A stretch of DNA of 64,000 bases from Loki-b32 sp048941605 (GCA_048941605.1 JBHLNL010000003.1:1-64000); one strand, 5' to 3'. Positions 44,109-53,113 are shown, counted from the stretch's first letter. Numbers and translations: made by a program. The notes: generated by a model not told the origin, from the letters alone.

Positions 44109-45023
44109 TTACATTTTATCAATTAATTCATAAATTTTGGATATAACTTCTTCTGAAGGACTCGAAAATTTGAAAACACCTTCTTCAAGTGAGCCTTCAA
44201 TTCCTTCTGCTGCTAATTCATAAATTATATTCTCAGCTTCCTCTTCTGAAATACTTAATGCTTGAGAAAATTTATCAATAGGTATTGAATTCTGAAGTTT
44301 AATTAAACCTTGAACACGCTTTTTTACTCTTTCCTTTTCTGTGCCATCAACACCCCATTTTTTTACTTTTTTCTCTATTTTACGTTCAATCATATCTCCG
44401 AGATCTTCTATTTTTGATTCTTTGACCGCTTTTTGAATATTCTTTTCAAGATCTTTACCAGCTTGTTCCATTTTTCGTCCCCAAACTTCTAATTTAGCGA
44501 TGTCACCAATGTTATTTTTTACAAATTTCATTGATTTTCTGACCAACTCTGAAACTGAGGCACCTAAACCTTCTGCCCAATCTTTCCACTCTTCACTCAT
44601 CTCGGGGTCAACTGAAATATTTATTCGTTTGACAGCTTTCTTTTTAGCTTTCTCCAGCTTTCTTTCTAATTTTTCTCTAAATTTTTCTTCCTGCTTATAT
44701 GCTTTTTCTTTTAGCCTTTCAAGCTTTTCTCTTGCAGATTCAATCTTTTCCTTTGCGCCCTCTCCTAAATCATCTAACCCTTTTTTTACATCTCCAATTT
44801 CATCAAATAATGAAACTTTCATTTGCTCAAGTTCATCCAATTCATCTTGTAAATCCTCTTTTACATCATAACTATCTTCAATTAAATCCTCGATCTCATC
44901 ATAGAAATCGTCATGTAGCTCATCTAATTCATCTAAAAGCTCATCTCGGATTTCATTTAACTCCCACCTTATCTTCTCATTTTCTCTCGCATTTTCTCCA
45001 TTTCTTTCCTTTTCATTTGACAT
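44109..45023 (-). CDS. Coiled-coil protein with ribbon-helix-helix segment and C-terminal winged helix
   Basis: 304 highly charged residues. Residues 20-130 are an acidic then basic coiled coil (DELDELHDDFYDEIEDLIED; REKLERLKEKAYKQEEKF). Residues 132-170 (RINISVDPEMSEEWKDWAEG, then SVSELVRKSMKF) match a ribbon-helix-helix unit: one strand followed by two helices. Residues 238-304 look like a winged helix (IPIDKFSQALSISEEEAENI; strand GVFKFSSPSEE). This points to a filament-associated or DNA-binding regulator, possibly of its own gene train. It lies directly after the bactofilin gene (49 bases). Confidence 0.7.
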   Translation of the reverse strand: MSNEKERNGENARENEKIRWELNEIRDELLDELDELHDDFYDEIEDLIEDSYDVKEDLQDELDELEQMKVSLFDEIGDVKKGLDDLGEGAKEKIESAREKLERLKEKAYKQEEKFREKLERKLEKAKKKAVKRINISVDPEMSEEWKDWAEGLGASVSELVRKSMKFVKNNIGDIAKLEVWGRKMEQAGKDLEKNIQKAVKESKIEDLGDMIERKIEKKVKKWGVDGTEKERVKKRVQGLIKLQNSIPIDKFSQALSISEEEAENIIYELAAEGIEGSLEEGVFKFSSPSEEVISKIYELIDKM

Positions 45024-45072
45024 TTTAATTCCTCCTTGGTTTTTTTAATTGTTTTTTCTCTATTAATTAACT

Positions 45073-45756
45073 TTAAAATTCCAAATCCTCAGCTTTTATT
45101 TGAATGGGCTCATTAGATAAATTTGCTTGCTTATGAACCTCAATGGTTTCGATATAATATACTGTTCCCAAAACTTCTGTCCCCCTACCAATTATAACAT
45201 GTCGTCCTTTAACATCTCCTTCTACACGTGTTCCTGTAATATCAATCCTATTTTTAGCAAGTATACTTCCAAATATTCTGAAAGGGTGTTTAAATATTTT
45301 TCTTGCTCTTACTAGGCTAGTACCAAAAAATACATCTTCTCCCTTAATATCATTTTCTGCTGTAATTGAACCATCAATTTCTATAATTCTATGGGATAAA
45401 AGTTCACCTTGAATATGGAATGAACCTGAAGATCTAACTCCTTGAAGTGCTTCTACTTTATTTCCTAACCTTAATGAACCCGAACTTGATAATGTCCCTT
45501 GAATTATTGCTTCTCCGCCTATTGATGCTGACCCAGAAGATCTAAAATTACCATCTCCATGAAGAGATCCCCTAAGTCTAAATGATCCAGAACTTCTTAC
45601 ATCACCATGTACAATCAAATTCCCATCCCCTTTCAAAGAACCAGATGACCGAAATCCATTACATTCAAAATTTCCCTCTATCTTGGCTGAGCCAGAAACG
45701 ACTAATTCATCATTTATTGTCCCTTCTGAGAGCCTTCCTGATCCAGATATTTTCAT
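45073..45756 (-). CDS. Bactofilin-like polymer-forming protein
   Basis: 227 residues with a regular right-handed beta-helix repeat: short GSG-centred turns recur about every 11-19 residues (LVVSGSAKIEG, FRSSGSLKGDG, VRSSGSFRLRG, FRSSGSASIGG, LSSSGSLRLG, VRSSGSFHIQG). This is the bactofilin/DUF583 pattern of self-assembling cytoskeletal proteins. The C-terminal part (HPFRIFGSILAKNRIDITG) continues the helix without the GSG turns. No signal peptide. First gene of the 45756-37839 train, so the whole set may be under the promoter in the palindrome-rich region upstream. Confidence 0.85.
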   Translation of the reverse strand: MKISGSGRLSEGTINDELVVSGSAKIEGNFECNGFRSSGSLKGDGNLIVHGDVRSSGSFRLRGSLHGDGNFRSSGSASIGGEAIIQGTLSSSGSLRLGNKVEALQGVRSSGSFHIQGELLSHRIIEIDGSITAENDIKGEDVFFGTSLVRARKIFKHPFRIFGSILAKNRIDITGTRVEGDVKGRHVIIGRGTEVLGTVYYIETIEVHKQANLSNEPIQIKAEDLEF

Positions 45757-46005
45757 AATTTTTTAACCTCCTCTTCCTCTTTCTCTTTTTTTCCTAATTT
45801 TAACCTAAATTTTAAAACCACTTAAACTGCCACATCCCTAAACAATAATTTGGAATATATCTTATTTTTTACTTCCTTTATTTCTTCATAACCAATCGTT
45901 ATTTTCATTATATCATGCCTCCAATCTTAATTTTTCTTTTCTTGTTGATAAGTTAATTATTTTAATGATCTTGATAAAAAAATAAAAAAAAATTATTTAT
46001 TGATG

Positions 46006-46035
46006 ATAACCATTAAGAGCACTCTTAATGATTAT
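46006..46035. repeat. Palindrome, 14-bp arms with one mismatch
   Basis: Core CATTAAGAG-CA-CTCTTAATG (46011-46030) is perfect; the arms extend by ATAA/TTAT after one mismatched pair. It is about 250 bases upstream of the bactofilin start. It could be an operator or a hairpin. Confidence 0.55.
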
Positions 46036-46205
46036 TAATTCCCTACTGTCCAAACTTTTTTTATTCATTTTTTTCTACCTTTTTTTTTATTATTTTTTAG
46101 TTCTCTGATCATAAAGTGTGTAAACTAGTATATAAATGTTGTGTTTTCGAGTGTGTATTGATGTGATCAAAAAAGTGTGAATATTGCAATTAGAAGGCTT
46201 CTATC

Positions 46206-46240
46206 ACACATTGTCGCAATGTGTATTAGTGTGTATTAGT
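46206..46240. repeat. Perfect 8-bp inverted repeat followed by tandem 10-mer
   Basis: ACACATTG, a TCG spacer and CAATGTGT, overlapping two exact copies of GTGTATTAGT at 46221-46230 and 46231-46240. The GTGTATT unit is also present upstream near 46153. The clustering suggests binding sites for one protein. Confidence 0.5.
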
Positions 46241-46610
46241 AAAAATAACAACTCTAGATAAGGAACTTTTAAAATATTATTCAGAAAGAAGTAAACATAA
46301 CAGAAATTAAATTTTCCCTTCTAAAAGTAATCACTCTATGATAAAAATTAACTCATAGTGATAATATCCTACAGATTTTAAATATCGTTTTTATCGTAAT
46401 GAGCAAAGGCTCAATAGTAATCTATTTTACTGTTTATTGGCTTATTATTCACACTAATGATTTTAATTATTATTTTGATTATTATTTTTGAAATTTTCCT
46501 ATTAAAAAAAATCAGATACTCTTTAATTTCTATTTTTAAAAATTCTAATCAATAATAAATAATCAAAAGAAGAAATTTTAAAATTATTAAAAAAAAAGTG
46601 GAGTAAAAGT

Positions 46611-46952
46611 TTAACCAGCAGTACTGGCAGGGATTAATAAAATATCATCGCCATCATTTACATCATATTCTCTTAAATCACTATTTTCATCCATTGTAAC
46701 CCCACCTGAAGACAAGTGAAAGTCATTAGGATTGAGTCCATATAAGTTTCCTAGCGTTCGTTTAATATCTCTTACTCGATTGCTGTCATTTACAGTTAAC
46801 TTTTCCTTCTTTTCACCGGGTCCAATTGTAGACATAAAGTATAAAGTCAATTTCTTTCCTCCTGAGGGAGTTTTACCAGCAGGAGTTTTAGATTTCATTG
46901 GTTCTTCTTCACCTAAATTTTCATCAAATTCATCAAAACTCATTTTAATCAC
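46611..46952 (-). CDS. Ubiquitin-like (beta-grasp) protein without a diglycine end
   Basis: 113 residues. A disordered Gly/Pro/Lys-rich head (residues 1-32, SKTPAGKTPSGGKK) precedes a beta-grasp domain: strand LTLYFMSTIG, strand KEKLTVNDS, helix VRDIKRTLGNLYG, strand DFHLSSGGVTMDE, then SDLREYDVNDGDDILLIPAS, which follows the ubiquitin layout LIFAGKQLED...LSDYNI...LHLVLRL. It ends TAG, not GG, so it cannot be conjugated in the usual way unless trimmed or extended differently. The ATG at 46952 or the one at 46943 could be the start. Role unknown. Confidence 0.75.
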   Translation of the reverse strand: MIKMSFDEFDENLGEEEPMKSKTPAGKTPSGGKKLTLYFMSTIGPGEKKEKLTVNDSNRVRDIKRTLGNLYGLNPNDFHLSSGGVTMDENSDLREYDVNDGDDILLIPASTAG

Positions 46953-47127
46953 ATATATTTTTTTTTCTATTTTATAGTTTGAATTTTATATATCTTAAGA
47001 AAAAGTTGTTAACAAGTTATTATAAAAGCCATTGGAATGATTTTGAACTTTTTTAAAAATAGGAAAAAAAGGAATTTATATATTTTATTTATGTTGGATT
47101 TCTACAGTTAAACCATCTTAAATGAAA

Positions 47128-47652
47128 TTACTTAATTAAATATACTAAATCGAATTGTACAAAACTACCTGTTGGACCGCCATATAAATCCAAGGATAAT
47201 TCAACATAGTTAACTCCTTTTGTGCTATCTATGGAAAATTCTTTGTATTGTCCATGGTATCCACTCCAACTTTTTGAATAACCATCAGTATGTACAATCT
47301 TCAATATGGCCCCATAAGGAACACAATAGTATTCAACGGCTAATTTACTTGCTTTTACTCCACCAAAATAAATTCTAAGATGCCCCCAATATTTCCACAC
47401 AATAGGAATTCCAAAAAGCCAAACAACAGGAATCCCCCACATGTATGCAGTTAAGTAAGCACCATTGTTAGTATAAGTATCAGAAATGGTTCCTTGTGTA
47501 AACAAACCACTAAAAGAGAAACTTGTTCCATAATATTTAGTTGTTGGTGGTGGTGGTTCTGGTGGTATGGGTGCTAAAGCCATAGGTATTATTCCTACTA
47601 AGGATGAAAGAAGCACAGTTAATAGAACGATGTATTTTATTTTTTCTTTCAT
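47128..47652 (-). CDS. Small secreted protein
   Basis: 174 residues with a signal peptide (KEKIKYIVLLTVLLSSLVGIIPMALA) and a proline-rich segment PIPPEPPPPTT just after it. The mature part is aromatic and glycine-rich, probably a beta-sandwich (SFSFSGLFTQGTISDTY; YVELSLDLYGGPTGSFVQFDLVYLI). No enzymatic motif or C-terminal anchor. It likely acts outside the cell or on the envelope. It is isolated, with AT-rich flanks. Confidence 0.7.
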   Translation of the reverse strand: MKEKIKYIVLLTVLLSSLVGIIPMALAPIPPEPPPPTTKYYGTSFSFSGLFTQGTISDTYTNNGAYLTAYMWGIPVVWLFGIPIVWKYWGHLRIYFGGVKASKLAVEYYCVPYGAILKIVHTDGYSKSWSGYHGQYKEFSIDSTKGVNYVELSLDLYGGPTGSFVQFDLVYLIK

Positions 47653-48264
47653 AATTTTCTCATCTGATTTTTAATTATTTTATGTTCTATAAGTCAAGAT
47701 CTTCGATTTAAATCTAAATAGAATTATCTTGTCTTATTAGTTTTTATTAAATTTCACCTCTCTTTAGGTAAGGTTAATTAACGTAAAACTTATATTTAAA
47801 TTTTTAGTTTTGAAGAATTTATAATAGTTTTAATAGTATCTTTAATATGTAATATTCCCAATAAAGGATCAAATAATTAATGGTCACTGAACATTAAAAA
47901 GAATTTCATTATAAGCTCTAAGGATGAATTATAATATTACAAGTTTAAGTTTAAACTAAATGTACGTCGTAAATTAAAAATATTAAGAATTATTATCCAT
48001 TTATGGTCAGAGTTTGATTAATGATACTTTTTGTACCAAAAATTCTTAATAATCTTGCTTGATTAAAACAAATAAATGTTTATAAGAGATTATAATGATG
48101 AAATTCTTAAAAAATAGTCTAAATCCTTAGTTTATTGACACACGGGAATATTTTAAATAACTTAATCATGGGTATAATCGTTTTAGCCACTTATTGGTTA
48201 CTATTTTACACCAGAACCAAAATGCTATTATTATGAGAGTAGAAAATAATAAAAAGAAGGAGAG
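47653..48264. other. Gene-free region, about 610 bases
   Basis: AT-rich with no credible ORF on either strand and no tRNA-like cloverleaf. TATA-like stretches near 47783-47800 may serve the secreted-protein gene. I see no strong inverted repeat. Confidence 0.4.
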
Positions 48265-49266
48265 TTACAAATTTTTCATCCTTGGATCTAAAGCGTCTCT
48301 TAAACCATCACCAAATAACATAAACCCTAATACTGTTATAAAGATCATAAAACCTGGCCATAAAGCCGCCCAAGGGGCATTAATCAGTTGTGATCTTGCG
48401 ATATTGACATCATTTCCCCATTCTATCATTACTGATTGATTAAATCCTAAAAATGAAAGCCCTGCTAGACCTAAAATAACTCCACCAATGTCAAAAGTGA
48501 ACGAGATTATTATTGGTTGAATACAGTTAGGGAGTATGTGTCTAAACATAATTCTCCAGTTTCCAGCACCTGCAACTCTTGCTGCTTCTACATAGGGGAG
48601 TTCGCGAGTCTGTAGTACATTTCCTCTAATTAACCGAGCATAAAAAGGAATTCCCAAGAATCCCCATACTAAAAGAATTATCTCGATATATGGACCATAA
48701 ATCGCAATAAAAACTAGAGAGAGAATTAAACTTGGAAACGCTAAGAATATATCGCAAATTCTCATTATTAATGAATCGATCCATCCCCCATAATAGGCAG
48801 CAATGACTCCAAGTATAACTCCTCCAGCGACGCTAAGAGAAATTGATGGTAAAGCAATAGTTAATGAGGTTCTTGCTCCATATATTAATCTTGATAAAAC
48901 ATCTCCACCTAATACTGTTTGTCCTAAAGGGTGTTCTGGAGAGGGGGGATCCCATGAACCTGGATGTGTTGACATTGCATCTGCAAAAGTTTGAGGGGCA
49001 AGCCATGGACCATATATGGCTAAGGTTATGATGAAAAGGAGAATACAAATCCCAATTATAGTTAGAACATTCTTCATTCTAGGCATAAATTTTCTCTTGC
49101 TTATGGTTCGTTCATATTCGAATTCTCTAAGAGATAACTCTTCAAATCTTGAACCGGGTACAAGAAGAAATTTAGTATTTTTAAAAGTCCATGAAATTAC
49201 TCTTTGGGTAATACTTTCTTTTTCTTCTCCTATCTCCTTTAATTCAATTAATTCTAATTGTTCCAT
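48265..49266 (-). CDS. DppC/OppC-type ABC transporter permease, apparently orphan
   Basis: 333 residues with one membrane helix near the N-terminus (IIGICILLFIITLAIYG) and about five more. It has the periplasmic-side PETFADAMSTHPGS-like segment typical of DppC (here QTFADAMSTHPGSWD, then GQTVLGGDVLSRLIYGARTS) and the EAA loop EAARVAGAGNWRIMFRHILPN that docks the ATPase. These permeases import oligopeptides or other solutes with a DppB partner, two ATPases and a binding protein; none of these is in the window on either side. It may rely on components encoded elsewhere. Confidence 0.9.
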   Translation of the reverse strand: MEQLELIELKEIGEEKESITQRVISWTFKNTKFLLVPGSRFEELSLREFEYERTISKRKFMPRMKNVLTIIGICILLFIITLAIYGPWLAPQTFADAMSTHPGSWDPPSPEHPLGQTVLGGDVLSRLIYGARTSLTIALPSISLSVAGGVILGVIAAYYGGWIDSLIMRICDIFLAFPSLILSLVFIAIYGPYIEIILLVWGFLGIPFYARLIRGNVLQTRELPYVEAARVAGAGNWRIMFRHILPNCIQPIIISFTFDIGGVILGLAGLSFLGFNQSVMIEWGNDVNIARSQLINAPWAALWPGFMIFITVLGFMLFGDGLRDALDPRMKNL

Positions 49267-49520
49267 TTTAATTTCAAATCCTAATTATTATAAGTTTTAT
49301 TTATAAAAGATTTAATATCACAATTTTGCTTTTTAATTGAAATTAAAAATATATATTTATATAAAGAATACTCAGCAAAATTGAATTAATCAAGTTATTA
49401 GGAATCGAGAATAAAAATTAATTTACAATCATGATTTTTAACAGAGTTAATTTTACCTATTTATTGATTAATATTGAATAAAGCTGAAAAAAATAGAAAA
49501 AAAAGAAAAATTTAATTCAA
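49267..49520. other. AT-rich gene-free region upstream of the permease
   Basis: Contains TATA-like TATATTTATATAAA near 49351, suitably placed for the permease promoter in neither strand unambiguously. Otherwise nothing recognisable; a 27-codon ORF follows at 49521-49604. Confidence 0.35.
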
Positions 49521-49654
49521 TTATATAACATATGCTTGGATAACATTATTAAATCCAATTACATTATTACTTATTTTTATTTCTTTACTTGCATTTCTTT
49601 TCATTTTTTATACCTCTTTTTTTGATTTTTTTTATTTTTACTTCATTAGAGATT

Positions 49655-49870
49655 TTATAAGTTTGAAAATTCATTCTTAAAAATTGTTTGGTAAGTGGGA
49701 TGCCTTTTTCTAAAAGGTATTTTTTCTTCTTCGACATAAATATCTGAATTCCTTTTCTTATTTCCAAATTCAGAAAATGGAATTACTATATTACTATATT
49801 TTATAGGTTCTTCAGGCACTAAATGAGGAGTTGTTGTTTTGTGTGTTTTTCCTACTGATTTAGAACTCAT
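49655..49870 (-). CDS. Possible small cytosolic protein, 71 residues
   Basis: The frame from ATG at 49870 encodes a hydrophilic protein (MSSKSVGKTHKTTTPHLVPE...), with ENP-like turns and an aromatic/arginine-rich end (PFRKRHPTYQTIFKNEF). An upstream in-frame ATG at 49918 would add 16 residues but lacks support. The amino acid composition is balanced, unlike a random AT-rich frame. No family recognised. Confidence 0.4.
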   Translation of the reverse strand: MSSKSVGKTHKTTTPHLVPEEPIKYSNIVIPFSEFGNKKRNSDIYVEEEKIPFRKRHPTYQTIFKNEFSNL

Positions 49871-50062
49871 GATTTTTTTTTCATTATTTTGGTTTTTTAT
49901 TAAATTTAATATATGCAAGCTTCATAATATAGTTTCTAATGTGAAACTTTTAGAGAAGTTCGAACTAAAAAAGAATAATAGAAATCAAAAATAAAGGTTA
50001 AAATAACAAAAGTCTATAGGATTCACTATTAAGTTAGGATTTAAATCGCAAAAATTAGAGAT

Positions 50063-50578
50063 CTAATAGTTATTACTATTAATTGACTCTAAATATGGAA
50101 GACTTTTTATTTCTACTGAGTTCCCGGTAGCTTTTATCAATTTTCTGAAATCTTCCCTAGGAATTTGTAATGTTTCGTTATTAATATTTGGATGACAACA
50201 AATTTCTTCAGCATTCCACACAATTTCATCAATAATAAATAAAACCTTATTGTTTGTGTCATTTACTAATCCAATTGGAGATACTGCACCCGTTGTAATT
50301 CCCAGTATTTTAAATAGATCTTCATTATCTGCAAACCGAACTTTTGATGCGCTTATTGATTTACGGAATTGATTCAGATCTAAACGTTTATCATGGGGAA
50401 AGGTTAATAAATATAATTGTCCCGTTTTCTTATTTTTAAGGAACAAATTTTTACAGTGAGTTCCCGGAATATGTCCACAATGTACTTTTGCTTCAGGTAC
50501 TGTGAAAACTGCCTGATGAGTGTGTAATATATAATGTATATTATGATCAGCTAACCATCTTTTTAATGAATCTTCCAT
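50063..50578 (-). CDS. YbaK/ProX-type aminoacyl-tRNA editing (deacylase) domain protein
   Basis: 171 residues of the YbaK/PrdX fold that hydrolyses mischarged tRNA, for example Ala- or Cys-tRNA-Pro. Visible landmarks: IHYILHTHQAVFTVPEA at the N-terminus, PGTHCKNLFLKNKK near residue 40 (the conserved Lys of the active site), LLTFPHDKRLDLNQFRK, and the substrate-pocket strand TTGAVSPIGLVNDTNNKVLFIID. Length and order match PrdX-type free-standing deacylases. Cytosolic. Stands alone with its own upstream region. Confidence 0.9.
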   Translation of the reverse strand: MEDSLKRWLADHNIHYILHTHQAVFTVPEAKVHCGHIPGTHCKNLFLKNKKTGQLYLLTFPHDKRLDLNQFRKSISASKVRFADNEDLFKILGITTGAVSPIGLVNDTNNKVLFIIDEIVWNAEEICCHPNINNETLQIPREDFRKLIKATGNSVEIKSLPYLESINSNNY

Positions 50579-50810
50579 TTTTATCCTATTTAATTAAAAG
50601 CTTCTAATTTTATAAATTTTTAAAAACTGTTTAAACAAAAATATAATTTCGATTCATAGCAATTAATATAATGATGTTGTTTATTTGATTATGGTTATAA
50701 GATTAAGTAAAATTTAATAATTCAACTGAAGTACCTATTGCTTTAATAACTATTAAATATTGATGTGAAATATTTTAATAATAGAACAACTGAATTTGTC
50801 AATATAAACT

Positions 50811-52121
50811 ATGAAATCCAAAAAAAATGTAATTTTTTTTAAGTTTTTAATCGGATTTATAACTATTCTAGGTATTTTAAACATATCTGATTTGTTTAAT
50901 AATTTTAAACCCATTGAATTAACAATAATGGATAATCCTAAAATTCAGCAAGGGAATGGAACATGGGATAGTTATATTAAAAGGAATGTAAGTGTAGATC
51001 CGACCTGTGTTTTTATCGAGGATGTAAATAATGATGGACTAAATGATATTATGATTGTACATCATGAAGGTTATGATATTTCAGTGTTGATATGGGATAA
51101 TAATACTAATGATTGGCAATATGGAGAATTACATTCAGGAAAATATCCTTATTATGGGTTTATTGGAGATGCAAATAATGATGGATATAATGACATTGTA
51201 TGCGCTAATTGGGGTGATGATAGTGTGACTATCTATCTATGGAACAGCAATTTTAATACTTGGGATGATGAGATAGTGATCCTTGTAGGTAACTTTCCAT
51301 ATGGAGTTTATATTGGGGATGTTAACAATGATGGATTTAACGATATTGTTACTGCAAATGACTTCATTTATGAGGTTGCAATTCTATTATGGAATTTTTC
51401 GATTGAATATTGGAATTCCCCTATTTATAGATCTATTGGAGTTAATCCTTCAGGAATATTTGTAGGAGATGCAAATAATGATGGTTTCAACGATATTGTT
51501 ACTGCGAATAGAGGAAGTAATGATGTCTCAATATTGATATGGGATGATTCTTTAAGTGATTGGAATCAAAGTATAGAAATTGATGTTGGAAATATTCCAT
51601 GGTGGGTATTTATTGAAGATGCTAACAACGATGGCTATAAAGATATAGTAACCTCGAATTATGGGAGTTATGATGTTTCAATAATTTTATGGAATACTCA
51701 AATTAATGATTGGGATGCAGAAATAAGAAAAAATGTAATTGATCTTCCAAAATGTGTATTTGTGGGAGATGCGGACAATGATGGATTTAATGATATTATT
51801 GCCCCAAATTTTAAAGATAAAAGTGTTTCAATTCTTGTCTGGAATAGTGTTTCTGGTGATTGGAAATCTCAAGTTGTATTGGATGTTGGAGGAAGCCCTC
51901 AATCTGTATTTGTAGGAGATGTCAATAATGATGGTTATAATGACATTGTAGCGGATAATGGTTATGAAAATAGTATTTCAATTATTTTATGGAAAATAAC
52001 TGAAATGCCAGAGATATCTGGGTATAATATATTTATTCTAATTAGTCTTATTGGTGTTGTCGTAACACTTTCAATTATAAAGATTTCTGCAAAAAAATTT
52101 AATTCAGTTCAAAAAAAGTAA
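50811..52121 (+). CDS. Secreted FG-GAP/VCBS seven-repeat protein with C-terminal membrane anchor
   Basis: 436 residues. N-terminal hydrophobic segment FFKFLIGFITILGILNI is a signal/anchor; the C-terminal YNIFILISLIGVVVTLSII is a membrane helix with a basic tail. Between them are seven repeats with a calcium-binding loop of the type GDVNNDGFNDI, each followed by a SVLIWD strand. Repeat starts lie at 51021, 51168, 51318, 51468, 51618, 51768 and 51918, a 50-codon period with a first step of 49. Seven such repeats form an integrin-alpha-like beta-propeller in known families. Probably a surface adhesin. Confidence 0.88.
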   Translation: MKSKKNVIFFKFLIGFITILGILNISDLFNNFKPIELTIMDNPKIQQGNGTWDSYIKRNVSVDPTCVFIEDVNNDGLNDIMIVHHEGYDISVLIWDNNTNDWQYGELHSGKYPYYGFIGDANNDGYNDIVCANWGDDSVTIYLWNSNFNTWDDEIVILVGNFPYGVYIGDVNNDGFNDIVTANDFIYEVAILLWNFSIEYWNSPIYRSIGVNPSGIFVGDANNDGFNDIVTANRGSNDVSILIWDDSLSDWNQSIEIDVGNIPWWVFIEDANNDGYKDIVTSNYGSYDVSIILWNTQINDWDAEIRKNVIDLPKCVFVGDADNDGFNDIIAPNFKDKSVSILVWNSVSGDWKSQVVLDVGGSPQSVFVGDVNNDGYNDIVADNGYENSISIILWKITEMPEISGYNIFILISLIGVVVTLSIIKISAKKFNSVQKK

Positions 52122-52130
52122 AAAAGATAT

Positions 52131-52799
52131 CTAATCTCGCATAATCTGAATCTCCTTTTTGCTTAAATTTCTTAAAACAAATGGATATCTTATTAAAGAC
52201 TCATATTCAAGATTTGGAATTTTTAGGTTTTTAATTTGGTCATCTGTGAATAAATCATAGAGTATTGCGGCTCTATGGCTAATTTTATGCTTTTTAAGAA
52301 GATCCAATGTATTCAATTGATTGTTGAAAAATTGTCCCTTCGCACCAGTGATTAATTCGAATGTTTCCTCATCAATTCCCTTTAAGGAAACTCTTACATA
52401 GATATTCTTAAATTTACTTAATTCCTTGATATATTCTTCATCAATGAGGAGTCCATTTGTTTCAAGAATGAAAGTTTTTTGTTCTGGAACTAATTTTAGT
52501 AATTCTAACAAATGTTTTTTAAAAATGGTTGGTTCTCCACCACTAATTCTAACTAAAGGTAAATTCATAGATAATAATCTTTGAACCACTTGTCTTGGGG
52601 TATAAAATTCACCAAATTTTTCAGGTTTCCATACTTTTTTCTGAGCCCAACAATAAACACATCTTAGATTACATCCTAAACAATCTGCTGTGGCACACCC
52701 TCCATAAAATCGGGTTTTTCGGAATCTATAATATTTTTTGGAAATTTCTCTACTTACATGAAGTTCCATGATTCTTGAAAGATTAATTGGATCAATCAT
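52131..52799 (-). CDS. Radical SAM protein
   Basis: 222 residues with the cluster motif C43-x3-C47-x2-C50 in GCNLRCVYCWAQ, preceded by a further Cys pair (GGCATADC), and the SAM-binding VRISGGEPTIFKKH. It resembles pyruvate formate-lyase activase-like and archaeal radical SAM proteins of unknown target. The tail (EYESLIRYPFVLRNLSKKE) lacks an auxiliary cluster motif. It could activate the glycyl radical enzyme at 34822 but is not adjacent to it. The gene is convergent with the FG-GAP gene 9 bases away. Confidence 0.88.
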   Translation of the reverse strand: MIDPINLSRIMELHVSREISKKYYRFRKTRFYGGCATADCLGCNLRCVYCWAQKKVWKPEKFGEFYTPRQVVQRLLSMNLPLVRISGGEPTIFKKHLLELLKLVPEQKTFILETNGLLIDEEYIKELSKFKNIYVRVSLKGIDEETFELITGAKGQFFNNQLNTLDLLKKHKISHRAAILYDLFTDDQIKNLKIPNLEYESLIRYPFVLRNLSKKEIQIMRD

Positions 52800-52881
52800 T
52801 AAAAAACCTATTAACTCTAATATATTTAAATGATGAAGATAAAATTATATCTACTTATAATTATTCGCTTTGATTATTAAA

Positions 52882-53109
52882 ATGATTACAGAACATGCAC
52901 AGAATAAAAAATGTGCTGATTGTGGAAAATTTATTACTTTCTCAGAATTTTGTACAATTAATCCTTCATTTTCAGAAGAAAGAGCTAAAAGTTTATGGAA
53001 TGACTCAATTATTTCTATTTATTGCCCAGAATGTTATTTTAATAGACCGGAAAAACCTTTTAAGCAAAAGAGAGGATATTTTAATTATCACTTGAGATTT
53101 ACAAACTAA
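52882..53109 (+). CDS. Small zinc-ribbon protein
   Basis: A 75-residue protein with a CADC knuckle near the N-terminus and a YCPEC knuckle 32 residues later, the spacing of a zinc ribbon; the remainder is aromatic/basic (EKPFKQKRGYFNYHLRF). I chose the ATG at 52882 rather than an in-frame TTG at 52870 because there is a short AT-rich leader. No partner is evident; it lies between a divergent radical SAM gene and a convergent gene. Confidence 0.65.
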   Translation: MITEHAQNKKCADCGKFITFSEFCTINPSFSEERAKSLWNDSIISIYCPECYFNRPEKPFKQKRGYFNYHLRFTN

Positions 53110-53113
53110 TAAC

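Larger units (their letters stand above)
45757..46610. other. 854-base gene-free region with clustered palindromes and short direct repeats
   Basis: No ORF of note. It contains an imperfect palindrome with 14-bp arms (46006-46035), TAGAAG-G-CTTCTA (46191-46203), ACACATTG-TCG-CAATGTGT (46206-46224), and a perfect tandem 10-mer GTGTATTAGT (46221-46240). A related GTGTGTATTGATGTG lies near 46151-46165. It separates the bactofilin train from the ubiquitin-like gene, both on the minus strand, and may hold an operator array, a small RNA or an origin-like element. Confidence 0.5.

Noticed and set aside
44500..44871. 123-codon ORF on the plus strand
   Set aside because: Antisense shadow of the coiled-coil gene; its serine/phenylalanine-rich product mirrors Glu/Lys codons on the true strand.
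49950..49965. GTTCGAAC-like sequence as a tRNA T-loop
   Set aside because: No surrounding acceptor or anticodon stems; no cloverleaf could be drawn.
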